A DNA stretch of 64,000 nucleotides, taken from contig MU657202.1 in the NCBI GenBank assembly GCA_026770575.1, forward strand, positions 308,742 through 372,741, written 5' to 3'. This DNA comes from Pelagophyceae sp. CCMP2097 (lineage: Eukaryota > Sar > Pelagophyceae). Both the position numbers and the translations under genes were made by a program. Under the pieces are notes generated by a model that did not search any database, was not told the origin of the DNA, and saw nothing but the letters and a program-made list of their open reading frames with translations. Below, piece by piece: positions 11,010-22,084 of this stretch (the stretch's first letter is position 1; each line of letters starts with the position of its first letter).

Positions 11010-12404
11010 ATGGCGCGCCGCGGTATGGCGCGCAACTCTCTTCGCGCGTGGGCGCTCCTGGCCTTAGCGGCGGGCGACGCCGGCATGGTCTTCGTCCGAG
11101 ATGCGGGCGGGTTGCTGCACGGTGCGTCTCGCTTCTCTTGCAAACCCCATAACACCTCGGCCCGCGCCCCCTTCTCGCGGCTTTTGCCGCGCACGCATTT
11201 TATACGCGTAGGGCCCTACGCGGCGGACCGCCAGGAGCTGGCGCGGCACGGCCAGGTCGTCCGCCTCGATGCGGCCGCGGTGCCCGTGGCCGCCGTCGCA
11301 TCGCAGCGCGCCGCCGGCGGCTGGTTCCTGCGCTGCCCCGACGGCGAGCTGCGCGGGCCCTACGACGCGCAGGCCATCGCGCGCTGGGTCGCCGAGAAGA
11401 AGATCCCCGCCGAACTCGCCGCCTTCGCCGAGCGGCCAAGCGCGCCCGGCCCGGACGGCCCGCCGGCGCGCTTGGGGGCGCAACCCGCCGACGGTGACGC
11501 GGCCGACGGCGCCGCGCCCGCGGCGTCGGGCGGCAAGTCGTCGTGGAAGAAGCACCTTCGCGTGCACCGCTGGCGCGCGACTCGGACCGCCTTGCGCTAC
11601 ACAAAGGGCGCCGTGGCCACGTCCGTTGCCACGTCCGTCCAGGCGGCGACGTCCCTCGTCGTAAAGTCGTGGGACGACGAGGAGCTCGAGTGGACCAAAG
11701 TCGTCGCGGCCGCGCACGCGACGGCCGCCGCGCGCCGCGAAGAAGCCGCGAAGGCCGCCGCGGCGAATCCGCCGCGGCAGCCGCTTCAGGGCAGGGCCGC
11801 GGCGCAGGCGCCGCGCGTCCTTGTGTTTGGCGAAGGCGGGCAGGCGCACCGCCTCGTCGGCTACAAGTTCGTCGCCCAGGCGGCCGACGGCGACGCCTGG
11901 CGCCAAGTACGTTCCCGTGTCCCTCGCTGCGCCGACCCAAATCGACGCTTGCCTCTGTAGCACAACCGCGAGGCCATCGTCGCCCGGGCGCGCGGTGTCG
12001 CCGTGTCGGCGCTGCTGGCCGCCTTGGTCGCAGCGCTCATCGCGCTCTTCGCCAAACACTTTGACGAGCTTCTCAACATGCTCCAGAGCATCGACGACGG
12101 CGCCGATCGGGCGCCGCGCGTCGCGGCGGCGCTGCGCAGCTACGTCGACGCCGCCGCCGTAGCCTCGCGCCACGCCGCCGACGCGGTGAGCGCCGCGCTC
12201 CCGCCGCTCCTCCACCGGCTACGACGAACCGCGGTGGCCGCGGCCGCCGCGGCGCACGGCCTCCAACCGGTTGCGGCGGTGGCGGCCGAAAGCGCCGCCG
12301 GTGCCGTGGCAGACGCCATCACAGCCGCCGCGGCCGGAGTGGCCGACGCCGCGGCAGGCGCCGCGGCCGGGGTGGCCGACGCCGCAGCGGGAGCCGTAAA
12401 TTGA
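11010..12404 (+). CDS. GYF-like domain protein with signal sequence and membrane helix
   Basis: CDS join(11010..11121,11212..11906,11961..12404), 416 aa; introns of 90 and 54 bp with donors GTGCGT and GTACGT, all phases consistent. An alternative start is ATG 11025. The N-terminus is a short hydrophobic signal sequence (SLRAWALLALAAGDAG). Residues ~75-115 carry GGWFLRCPDGELRGPYDAQ followed by a helix containing ARWVAEKKIP, matching the GYF-type pattern in which Trp/aromatic, Gly-x-x-x-GPY and a Trp form a proline-binding face. A hydrophobic segment VSALLAALVAALIALF near residue 285 is a likely transmembrane helix, and the last ~100 residues are an Ala-rich, repeat-like amphipathic region. Probably a membrane adaptor; GYF domains usually bind Pro-rich peptides. 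Specific role unknown. Confidence 0.65.
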
Positions 12405-12531
12405 CCCCACGCGCATGCCCCGGCCCACCCGGAGACGGACGCGCGGAGAGGATACTTTACGGCACTCCGCAGCGCAAAACCGGGCGACCTTGCGGGCGGC
12501 CTTGCGATTAGGCGCGGCGAACGTAGAAGAC

Positions 12532-14363
12532 TCAGGCGCGGCGGACATAGAGGACAGCGCCGTCGAGGCGGACCTTGCTGGTTTCGCACTCTGCGGCGGA
12601 ATGCGAGCGGAAGTGCGCCTTGCCCTGCCAGTAGACGAAGCCCCCGTAGCAACGCTCCTCGCAGACGCGCAGCGCCTATTGGCAAGACGGCATCACTCCG
12701 CATGCATCCGTTTTCGCGTCTCACGGCAGCGATCCTGTCAACTCTCGAGTTCCTTGCCGGAGTACGTAACCCCCCTCGTGCTCAAACCGGTGCCCACCGG
12801 CCTCGGTCACGACGCCATTGAAAACCCTGCGACGGTCCGGGTTTCCAAACGAAATCCCCGGCGCAGACAGCAACCTTGCCGAGGTCGCCGTCGAGGTGCC
12901 AGACGTCGGCGTCGCGGCCCGGCAGCGAGTCGTAGTTGTCAAAGGTGTCAAAGTTCGGCCCGGCGTCGGTGGAGCGGATTCTGGCGTCGTTGACGTCTCG
13001 GTGGACATAGAGGACAGCGCCGTCGAGGCGGACCTTGCTGGTTTCGCACTCTGCGGCGGAATGCGAGCGGAAGTGCGCCTTGCCCTGCCAGTAGACGAAG
13101 CCCCCGTAGCAACGCTCCTCGCAGACGCGCAGCGCCTATTGGCAAGACGGCATCACTCCGCATGCATCCGTTTTCGCGTCTCACGGCAGCGATCCTGTCA
13201 ACTCTCGAGTTCCTTGCCGGAGTACGTAACCCCCCTCGTGCTCAAACCGGCGCCCACCGGCCTCGGTCACGACGCCATTGAAGGAGTACGTAACCCCGCG
13301 TCGATACGTGAATATTCTTCCCCCCGTGCCTAAACCGGCCCCCCCCGGCCTCGCTCACGACGCCGTTGAAAACCCTGCGACGGTCCGGGTTTCCAAACGA
13401 AATCCCCGGCGCAGACAGCAACCTTGCCGAGGTCGCCGTCGAGGTGCCAGATGTCGGCGTTGCGGCCCGGCAAAGAGTCGTAGTTGTCAAATTTCTCTAA
13501 CGTCGGCCCGGCGTCGGTGGAGCGGACTTTGGCGTCGTTGACGTCGCGGCGGACTTTAGCGTCGTGGACGTGGCGGCGGATCGTGTCGTTCGCCCAGCCG
13601 TTCCAGCCGCCGGTGCGCTGCTCGTCGCCCGCGGGGTCGAAGAGGACGCGGGCCAGCATGTCCGGCGCCTTGTCGAAGTGCGCCTTGGCCGCTGCTTGCG
13701 TATGGAAGACGTAGCACTGCAAGTTCGGCCCGAGCTTAAAATTGCCACCGCGCAAAGTCCAGAGGCCCTCCTCGGTCACGACGCACCACATCCGCCGCGA
13801 AATGCCGTCCAGCACGCTAGCCGCGCGCCCCTCGTGGTCTCGGAACGGGTCGGCGATGGCAATCATGACGCCGACGCCCAGGCCCACGCCTCCTACGGCG
13901 ACCGCGCCGGCCACGGCGATGCCGCCCGCGGCCGCGCCGCCGAGGCCGACGACGGCAATGGCCTGCAGCGTCGCCGTCGTACCGCCGGCGGCGACGGCGC
14001 CGCCCGCGGCGACGGCTTCTGCGGCCATGATGCCCGCGGCGGCCGACCCGGCGGCGATGCCGCCCGCCTATGGTGCACGTCCCACGCGACTCTTCTCAAA
14101 CAGACAAGTCGTCTCGAACCGCGCACCGTAAAGCCCATTGCATTGACCACGCCGACGACCGCGACCGGAGCCAGGCTCCCGACGACCGCGCCGCCCGCGG
14201 CGAGAGCCACCGGCGCGAGGTCCCCGTGCGACTTGGGGCCTTTCGGCTCGCCATCACCGCCGCCGTCCTCGGCCGCCGGCGTTGGCTCGTCGCCGCCGCC
14301 GCCGCCGCCGTCCTCGGGCGCCGTCGGCTCGTTGCAGGGAACGGTCACTCGGTCCGTCGCCAT
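12532..14363 (-). CDS. Gly/Ala-rich protein with duplicated Cys-containing exons
   Basis: Starts at ATG 14363 (MATDRVTVPCNEP). Exon 1 is 14363..14127, with a 59-bp intron (donor GTGCGC, acceptor CCATAG) and exon 2 from 14067. The N-terminal third is Gly/Pro/Glu-rich, then a long hydrophobic Gly/Ala/Val run (residues ~80-150) that may span a membrane. A globular part follows, with MWCVVTEEGLWTLRGG and CYVFHTQAAAKAHFDKAPD. Downstream, two modules repeat: FDNYDSLPGR...VWHLDGDLGKVAVCAGDF, and VCEERCYGGFVYWQGKAHF...CETSKVRLDGAVLYV. The second copy of the latter ends with stop 12532-12534. The Cys pattern (CxxxCYGGFVYW...AxxC) resembles PAN/apple-like folds, but this is a guess. Donors of the middle exons are ambiguous. 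No function assigned. Confidence 0.6.
12543..13525. repeat. Tandem ~460-bp exon-intron duplication
   Basis: 12543-12822 and 13003-13282 are identical apart from a single difference seen by eye, offset 460 bp. The following 12821-12974 matches 13369-13522 with a few changes. The duplicated unit contains an intron plus parts of two exons of the minus-strand gene, so the duplication adds a protein module. Between the halves of one copy, 13283-13368 is extra: it is a third, diverged copy of the ~60 bp before it (compare 12760-12822), with the 28-bp element at 13297-13325 inserted. Confidence 0.9.
13297..13325. repeat. 28-bp element E, copy 1 (intron insertion)
   Basis: Core CGTCGATACGTGAATATTC followed by TTCCCCCC. 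It interrupts a sequence whose sister copy at 12760-12822 reads straight from GTAACCCC into the TCGTGC/CGTGCC stretch. This gives a filled site and an empty site side by side. The same core occurs at 16859-16888. Confidence 0.8.
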
Positions 14364-14545
14364 TGGAACAGCCCACCCCGACTTTGTGGGAAGGACTGTG
14401 GGTCCGCAAAGTACAGTCGTGTCCGACACTCGAGTCGCCAGCGAACATCGGAACAAGTTCGAATGTCCGACACTCGAGTGTCAAGATTCCGGAATATGGC
14501 ACCCGACAGAGACGCGGGGCCCATCTGGCTCGACAAAGGGCTCGT

Positions 14546-17500
14546 TTACAAAGTCAGTGCAGGCTCCTCGTCCGCGGCGGCGTCGCGGTGCGTCTCACGG
14601 TCCCTCGGTGAGGCGAGTCTGCGGAGCGCGTCGATTTCTTCGAGCGTGCCCGGATCCAAATCGCGGCCGAAGCGGTGCTGGAAGCCGCGCCTGCCCTGCG
14701 GCGCCGCGGAGCGGCGCAGGCGCTCCGCGGCGAAGACGGAAACGACTGCGGGGCCGTAGTCGAGGGCGAGCGTGCCGTAGGAATACGGCCCAAAGACAAT
14801 CTCGGAAACGGTGTCCAGCTGCGCCTTGGACGCGCGGACGAGATGCGCCGCGTCGGCGGCACCGGCGCGCGGCGGCCGCGCCAGGAGCGCCGCCGCCGCC
14901 GCCGCCAGCGCCGCCGCCAAAGCGCCGCCGCCGCGCGGCCGCGGCCGAGCTGTGCGGTGCGAGAAGCGCACTTCGCCGTCGTCGTCGTCGCCGCACGCGT
15001 CGTCCCCGACGGCCTCGCGCGATCGCATCGCCTGCGTGGTTCATGTCGATGGACGAGAAACGCGAGAAACAGTGACTCACGTCTGCCGCCGACGAGCACT
15101 CCATGGCGCGCGCGGCGAGGCAGAGCGATTCGCTGTCGGCGCGGGCCTGGCAGCAAAGGTGCGTGCTCAAATCTTGCGAGCCGCGACGGGACGAAAAAGG
15201 ACTCACCGCTGAAATGGCCTCGTCCGTCGGGCAAGTCGGCAGCGACGCTTGAGGCGGCTCGAGGCGTGCGGGCTCGACCGGGACTCTGTCGTGCTCCGCC
15301 GCCGATGCGTCGCACATCGTCGCGTCCCGCGCCGCCGCCGCTGCCGATACCTCCGGACCGGCCTCGTCCGCCTCTGGGGGAGGCGCGCAATCACCGTCGT
15401 CGTCGTCGTCGTCCGACGCAGCGACGACCTGTTCGAATCCGCGCCGTCGGGCGACGCGGGAAGTGAAGACACACAGCTCGCGCAACCTTTGAAGGAACCC
15501 CCTTGCAGTCCGAGACAGCGACTCACGCAGCGCCGCCGGCGTCGCTTCTTGGGCTGGTCGTCGTCATCGTCGTCGTCGTCGTCCTTTGAGGCAGCGGCCT
15601 CGGGCGCATCTTCGTTCGCCGCCGCGGCCTCGCTCGCGGAGGCTGCACCGTCTACTGCCGCGGCGCCGTCCGCCGCAGAGGCGCCGTCCGCTGCCGCGGC
15701 TTCGTCCGTTGCCGCGGCTTCGTCCGCTGCCGCGGCTTCGTCCGCTGCCGCGGCTTCGTCCGCCGCAGAGGCGCTGTCCGCCGCAGCGTCACCGTCCGCC
15801 GCAGCGTCACCGTCCGCCGCATCGTCCATGGCGTCGTCGTCCGACGAGTCGGCGTTGATGTTCCTAAAATGCACGCGTCCGAGGGGCATCATCTCCAGAG
15901 GGGCTTTTTGAGCAAACGGACTTTTTGAGTCTTCGGCGGTTGCCCTGCATCGTCGGCGCGGCGTCGGCGTAGACGAGGACGGTGATCGCCGGGTCGGAGC
16001 GGCGGATGCCTTGGGACCATTCAAGACTCGCGGCGACGATTTCGATTTGCGCGTACGGCCAAGCAGCGGACCGATGCGGCGCGGTCACGTCGAGGTCAAA
16101 GTTGTTTCCGGTTCGGCCGTCGAAGCAAAAAACGGCGTCGAGGCCGTCGACGAGGACGCGCTCGGGGTACTCTGACGTTAAGACGCGGAACACGTCGCCG
16201 GCGCGCAAGGCCAGCAGCGCCTCGCCGCTGCCGACTCGCAGCACGGCGGGCGGCGCCGTCGAGGAGAGCCACTTCTCAAAGGCGGCCGGCGGCGGCTCTG
16301 GCGAGAAATCGCCGGCGCCGTCGAGGACGACGACTCCGCCGGGCGGCCCGAGCAGCGCGGCCTGGAGCGCGTGCGTCGCCTTGCGCGCGTCGCCGCGGGC
16401 CTCGCGCGCGAGCGCGCCGCAGACGGCGGCAACGGCGGCGTCGTCGGCCGGAACGAGTTGGAGGCGCGCGGCAACGACTCCGGCCAAGTGCCCCGACAGC
16501 TCGTCGACGGGGAGCGGCGAGAGGTCGAAGCGCCGGCTGCAGCCAAGGATGCCAGCAATCGTCTCGCCTGCGGTGGGGGGTCCGTCTCGTCTCGTGCAAT
16601 GCAGNNNNNNNNNNNNNNNNNNNNNNNNNNNNNNNNNNNNNNNNNNNNNNNNNNNNNNNNNNNNNNNNNNNNNNNNNNNNNNNNNNNNNNNNNNNNNNNN
16701 NNNNNNNNNNNNNNNNNNNNNNNNNNNNNNNNNNNNNNNNNNNNNNNNNNNNNNNNNNNNNNNNNNNNNNNNNNNNNNNNNNNNNNNNNNNNNNNNNNNN
16801 NNNNNNNNNNNNNNNNNNNNNNNNNNNNNNNNNNNNNNNCCCGTCCTACCCCCCGACACGCGTCGATACGTGAATATTCTTCCCCCCCCAACAAAGAAAA
16901 ACCGAACCCAGTGTCTCGTCTCCTGCGAGGCAATCGATTGAGACGCGGTCTCCTCACGGGCCACGTGCGCTGTCGTGGCGATGACGGGGCACTTGGCCTC
17001 GCGGATGAGCTTATTCAGCGCGCGCGCGTACGCCTTGTCGTGGACCAGCGACGCGCCGTCGAGGTCGTCCACCTAGCCGCGCGGCTCTCGACGCGGACAT
17101 TCGTGCCATCGAGAACCGGGCCTCGAGTCGTCCACGGCGGCGCGGTCGACGCACGAGGAGGAGCGTGCGCGTCCTTTTCGCGCCGGCGCGGTCGACGCGC
17201 GCGGAGACTGTCGCTTCTTCGAAGAGGTCTCGCAGCTCCTTCGGGGACCGGCTCGTCGAGGCGTCGAGCTCCAGCACCGCAAACTCCGTCGCGCGCGCCG
17301 CCGCGTACGCGCACGCAGTCTTCCCCACGCCACAGGGCCTGCGCGGACGCATTCGAAAGGGCCATCGACGAGGGGCCCGCCACGCACCCGCAAAGGAGCG
17401 TGAGCTGGGCGGAGACGTCTCCGGCGCGCTCGTTGTCGCTGCCCGAGCCCCAGGCGAGGTCGTCGTCGTCCTCCGAGTCGCTCTCCGCGGCCGCGCGCGC

Positions 17501-19460
17501 CGCGGCAGCGCTCAAGGACCAATCCGAGTGGAGCCAGGCCACGACGCTGGAAACGGTGCGCTGCGCCTCGGCCGCGAGCGCCACGCCGTCGGCCCAGACG
17601 CCCTGGCCGCGGTCGTCGCCAGTGGGGGCGGTGAAGCGCCGCGGCCGCAGACGGAGCTGGGCCACCGCCGACTCAAAGTCCGCCGATCGCCCCGTCGCAG
17701 GCGTGAATGCGGCGCGCGGCCGGAGCGAATTGCCTTCGCCTTCGCTTCGCGGACGCGGCACGACGAGGACGTCGTCGTCGTCGACGTCGATGACGCGCGA
17801 CGCCTCGCGGCGTGCGGCCTGCGCCAGCAGTCGTCGCGCCGCAGCGTCGCAGCTTTGCTGCGCGCGTGCGTCAGAAAAGATGTGCGTGAGGTTGAAAGGC
17901 GGCGCGAATGGCGCGTCGGGTTGATGCCTTCGGCGCTCCGGCGTCTCGGAAACGACGAGCGGCGCGTCTGCTGTCCCGTCGCCGGAAACGTCAACGCGCT
18001 TCGCGCGTGGCGCAAAAAAAGAGTTGGAACCGCCGCCGCCAAAGGCCGACGAGGCCGCAGCCTGCAAGGCCCGCTGCCGCACATCGCTCGCCTCGCGTTG
18101 CACGCGCTTCGCCTCGCGCGCCCGCGCCAACTCCGCGGCGGCGGCGGCCTCCGCCGCTGCCGCCTTCGTCGTCGCCGCCGCCGCGCGCCGCTGCTTGGCG
18201 GCCTCGAAGACGTCGGCGGCGGAAGTTTTCTCGCGCGCAGCAGGCTTCGCGACCGCCGCGGGTTTCACGACAACCTCCTCAGCGGCGGAAATTTTCTTGC
18301 GCGCCGCGGGTTTCACGACCGCCGAGGGTTTCACAACCGCCAAGGGCTTCACGACAACCTCCTCGCGCGCCGCTGGAATCGGCTTCTGCTTCTTCGGCGG
18401 CGTCCGATCGTCGTCGCTTTCACTCGCGTCGTCGACCTGCGTCGTGCGTCGAAGCCTTTTGGGAGCCCGACTCGAAGAGCCGCACATTTGGACGCACCAC
18501 GATGTGGCGCACGACGCGTCGCCGCGTCGACCGCCGTCGTCCTTGCGGGGCGTCGTCCTCCGAAGCATCGTCGGCCTTTGGCGCGGCGACAGCTTTTGGC
18601 GCGGCGACGGCCTCTGGTGTGGCGGCGGCCTCTGAAACTGCGTCGGCCTCTGGTGCGGCGTCGGCCTCTGGCGCGGCGGCAGCCTCGCGAGGCGGCGGCG
18701 CCTCGCTGGTCCGCGCCGCCGGTCGCTCGACGGCGACGCCTCCGACGACGCATACGACGACGAGGGCCTTGGCATCGACGACGAGGACGTCGGCGTCCTT
18801 GTCGACGACGATGGGCTTCTCGACGACGATGGATCTCTCGAGGACGAGCTCCTCGAGGACGAGCTCCTCGAGGACGAGCTCCTCGACGACGATCTTCTCG
18901 ATGACGGGCTCCTCGACGACGGGCTCGGCGGCCGGCGCCTAGTCCCACGCGTGCGAGGCAGCGTCCAGGGATACGCTCAAATGCGAATCCTCGCCTTGAT
19001 CGCCGCCACCGCCGCGCCGCTGGCCCCCGCGCCGCTGGCCGCCGCGTCCGCGCCCTACCCGCGACGCTTCCAAACGCGCGTCGTGTGCATCGGGCAAGCA
19101 CGCACGGCGTTGGGCTTCTTCCTCGCGAAGATCGCCGCGATGCCTTGGGGAGCCGCAGGAGCGGCCTAGGAAGGAGCGGCTCGGCGCACGAAGGTGCCGC
19201 GCGTCGCAAAGACGCAGTCGTGGCTACGGCGCGAGGCTTCTTCGGCTGTTGCGCCTTCTTCGGGCGCGGCGCAGCCTCGTCCTACGAATCGTCGACTCCA
19301 GACGCGAGGCATCGACGAGCACTCGTACCTCTGCGGGTGCGCGCTTCTGCGCACCCCCGACCTTGGCCTTGGCTGCGGGTGCGGGCTCGCGGTTCTCCGC
19401 GGGCTCGCGGTTCTCCCCGGGCGCACGCTTCCGCTTCGCCGCGTCGAAGATTGAAAACAT
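14546..19460 (-). CDS. ATAD5: ATAD5/Elg1-type RFC-like clamp-unloader large subunit
   Basis: In-phase exons: 19460..19329, 19281..19228, 19165..19106, 18938..18498, 18436..17388, 17338..17155, 17072..16958, 16567..~15940, then three or four 3' exons ending at stop 14546. The AAA+ core shows Walker A LLCGPCGVGKTA (formed by the 17388/17338 join), a DASTSRSPKEL segment like the NASSxRSGxxI of ATAD5, and Walker B LLLVDDLDG. Sensor 1 is PVIATTAHV. A C-terminal collar region ends with GPYSYGTLALDYGPAV, like the LALDYLP block of ATAD5. The N-terminus opens MFSIFDAAKRKR, and exon 3 encodes QGIAAIFARKK, both resembling PCNA-binding PIP motifs. No BRCT domain is seen, which argues against RFC1. Family role: unloads PCNA from DNA with RFC2-5. 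A reading-frame change near 15,940 is unresolved, and low-complexity acidic/Ala repeats flank it. Confidence 0.8.
16605..16839. other. Assembly gap (235 N) inside an ATAD5 intron
   Basis: A run of N lies within the 390-bp intron 16568-16957 (donor GTGAGG, acceptor CCGCAG), the longest intron seen in this gene. The exons on both sides join in phase (TTAHVAR then ETIAGIL), so no coding sequence need be missing. Gaps like this often mark repeats, in keeping with the element copy right beside it. Confidence 0.9.
16859..16888. repeat. 28-bp element E, copy 2 (ATAD5 intron)
   Basis: Identical core to the element at 13297-13325 (CGTCGATACGTGAATATTC then a C-run), 20 bp from the assembly gap. Both copies sit in introns of minus-strand genes and in the same orientation relative to transcription. 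Confidence 0.8.
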
Positions 19461-19735
19461 AGCCAGTCGGGGGCGCCAGCTCGGCCGCGGCGGCGGTACT
19501 TTCAAAATGGCGCTTGTTTTTTTGGCGAAGGGCAACTGTTCGAAGAAGAACCGCGTGTTCCGCGTCGAGGCAGACCAAGCCCCGATCGACGACCGTCGGT
19601 GGCTCCGACGGTTCGGCTCCGGCCGCGTCGATCAAAAGGATCATCATCGAGGCGCGTTCAAAGCGACACCACCCGCGCAAACAAGTGAGAGTGTTCTATT
19701 ACACGGAAGAGCCTTTTTGTGGCTGCTTGGGCCGC
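19461..19735. other. Short intergenic interval
   Basis: 275 bp between the start of the ATAD5 gene and the 3' end of the ABC-F gene, both on the minus strand. It must hold the ABC-F polyadenylation site and the ATAD5 promoter. I see no further gene. Confidence 0.5.
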
Positions 19736-21704
19736 TTAGGCGGCGACGAGTTTCTTATACTTTGCCGGCTTGGGCGCATCAGCCCCCAGGCGCGAGACGC
19801 GGTCGGCCTCGTATTCGCGCCAGTTGCCCTTAAAGAAAACGACCTTCGACTCTGGTTCAAAGGCCAAGATGTGCGTGGCCACGCGGTCGAGGAAGAAGCG
19901 GTCGTGGGACACGGCCAGCACGCACCCTGCAAATGCCAGAATCGCATCTTCCAAAGACCGGAGCGTAGACACATCCAGGTCGTTGGTCGGCTCGTCCAAG
20001 ACGAGGACGTTTGCGTTGGCGCGGAGGATGCGGGCCAAAAAGGCGCGGTTGCGCTCGCCGCCGGAGAGCATCGAGACCTTTTTCGACTGCGCCCCCGATG
20101 CGAACCCGAACCGAGAGACGTACTGCCGCGCGGGCACGAACGACGTGCCCAGCTCCACAGTGTCCATGCCGTCGCAGATGGCCTCGAATAAAGAGGCGTC
20201 GGCGCCCCGCGACTCCAATTCGTCTCTTGCTTGAGCCACAGTCGCAAGCTTCACCGTCGACCCAATCGTGACGGTGCCGCCGTCGGGCTGCTCCAGGCCG
20301 GCCAGGATGCGCACGAGAGTGGACTTGCCCGCGCCGTTTGCGCCGACGATGCCGACGACTGCGCCTCTGGGGATTTCAAAAGTCGCGTCATCGAACAAGA
20401 CTCGGTCGCCAAAGCTCTTCGAGACTCGGTCAATCTTGATGATGTCCGTGCCGAGTCGCGGGCCGTTTGGGATGAAGAGAGCTTGCGAGGCGTCTAAAGT
20501 GAGGCCCGCCTCTAAAAGAGTGTCGTAGTTGTCCAAACGAGCCGAGGCGCCAGACTTGTCCTTGAACGATTTCAGTTCGGCAAGAAAGGCCGCCTTTCTC
20601 GATAAATCGGCGGCCTTGTCCGTCGTCAGGGCGTTGGCCTTGTGCTCGAGCCACTGCGCATAAGAGCCCTCGAAGGGCAGTCCCTTGCCTTGATCGATTT
20701 CTAGAATCCACTCAGTAATCCGCTCTAAGAAGTAACGGTCGTGCGTGATGACCACCACCGTGCCCTTGAAGTCGGCGAGGTACCTTTCAAGCCAGGCCAC
20801 AGACTCGGCGTCGAGGTGGTTCGTGGGCTCATCTAATAAGAGCATGTCGTGGTTCTCCAGCAAGAGCCGCGCCAGCGCCACGCGCCGCCGCTCGCCGCCC
20901 GACAAGACGGCGTTCTTCGCCTCTAAAGGCGGGCAGCGCAGAGCCTCGGTGGCGATTTGGACGCGGCGGTCGAGTTCCCACAAGTCACCCGCGTCAATCA
21001 CGTCCTGAACGCGCGTCATTTCGTCCATCGCCGCGTCCAGCGCCTCGCCCTGCAGGCTCCCGAGCCGTTCGCTAATCTCCTCGAATTCGCGCAGCACGGC
21101 CCGGGACTTCTCCACAGCCGGGTTGATAGCATCCTCGACAGTCTCCCCTTCCAAATCAGGCTCCTGCGCAAGGTAGCCCACGGAGAGGCCCGGGCCCGGC
21201 TTGGCGACGCCGTTAAAGTCCGGGTCCACGCCGGCCATGATCTTCATCAAAGTAGACTTGCCCGACCCGTTGCCGCCGACGACGCCGATTTTGGCCCCGT
21301 GGAAGAACCTACGCAAAGGGTCAAAACAATCAATCGAGGAGACCCGCCGCGCAGCCAATACGTCCCTCCGCCCAGCCCAGACGTTTGGACGTGCGTGGGA
21401 TTGTCCCATCGACGTTTTCCGGGGACGCCGGCGTTCACGCGAGGTCGACCTTGTCGAGGACGGTGCGCGTGCCCAGGACTTTGGTCAACTTCGACAACGT
21501 AAAGGCATATTGCCGAGTCTGCGCGTCAAACGAGTTCTGACGATCCTTGCCGCCGCCGCCCTTGCCGCCGCCGCCGCCGCCGGGGGCCTTGCTCTTCTTC
21601 GCCAAGAGGCCGGTCAAACGGCCCGGCGCCACGCGGCCGGGCGTCGAGAACCCGGACGCAGACGCCCAGAGGAGCGAGAGCACGACGCCACGGGCCAGAG
21701 CCAT
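19736..21704 (-). CDS. ettA: Plastid-targeted ABC-F ATPase, EttA-like translation factor
   Basis: CDS complement(join(19736..21308,21439..21704)), 612 aa; the 130-bp intron has donor GTGAAC and acceptor GCGTAG and joins VDLA to FFHGAKIG. The start ATG 21704 gives a signal peptide MALARGVVLSLLWASASGF whose ASASGF matches the heterokont ASAFAP plastid motif, then a Gly/Lys-rich transit region. Two ABC cassettes follow: Walker A VVGGNGSGKST and VGANGAGKST, signature LSGGERRR and LSGGERNR, Walker B LLLDEPTN and LVLDEPTN. The linker between them carries the EttA-type segment (GLPFEGSYAQWLEHK). There are no membrane helices. Family role: EttA binds the ribosomal E site and gates the first elongation step according to ATP/ADP. 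Another plastid ABC-F subgroup is possible, but the linker and overall fit favour EttA. Confidence 0.9.
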
Positions 21705-22084
21705 GCCTGCGCTGCGTCGCGGGGCGGCCACGTTGAGGTTCTTGGTGACTCTGAGTCCGAGAATATCGATCGCCAAGTCGTGTACCCAGTCAATTTGGCG
21801 AGCTCGAGCCCGACGCGAACGCGGTGCCCGGGCGGTCCGGGGGCGTCGGGCCGGGGCCGGCCCGCGGGAGATCACCAATCTATAGTTTGTGCATCTCAAA
21901 TCCGGAGCTCCGACGCAGCTGAGAGGTGTCCGAGGCAAGGACCGAGGACGCAAGGAGTCCCGCAGCGAAAGCGGGCTTCATGCCTCGAAGCGGTGCAGGT
22001 CATCGTCTTAAGCTCAGGTCTCTCGCAGGGCGCACTGGCGCAGGGAATCAGGGGGGGGTGTACTCTCTTCGTCACTGTCTCGCG
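21705..22084. other. Intergenic interval, no gene seen
   Basis: 380 bp upstream of the ABC-F start and downstream of the RCC1-repeat gene's stop. It contains a G-run (GGGGGGG) near 22050 and two short AT-rich stretches, nothing I can name. Confidence 0.4.

Noticed and set aside
17165..18904. Plus-strand frame of 579 codons opposite ATAD5
   Set aside because: No motifs, Arg-rich; the minus strand has Walker motifs and in-phase exons.
14546..19460. RFC1 (replication factor C large subunit)
   Set aside because: No BRCT domain and the DAS/SRSPKEL and LALDY blocks fit ATAD5/Elg1 better; not fully excluded because an intron gap and frame change remain.
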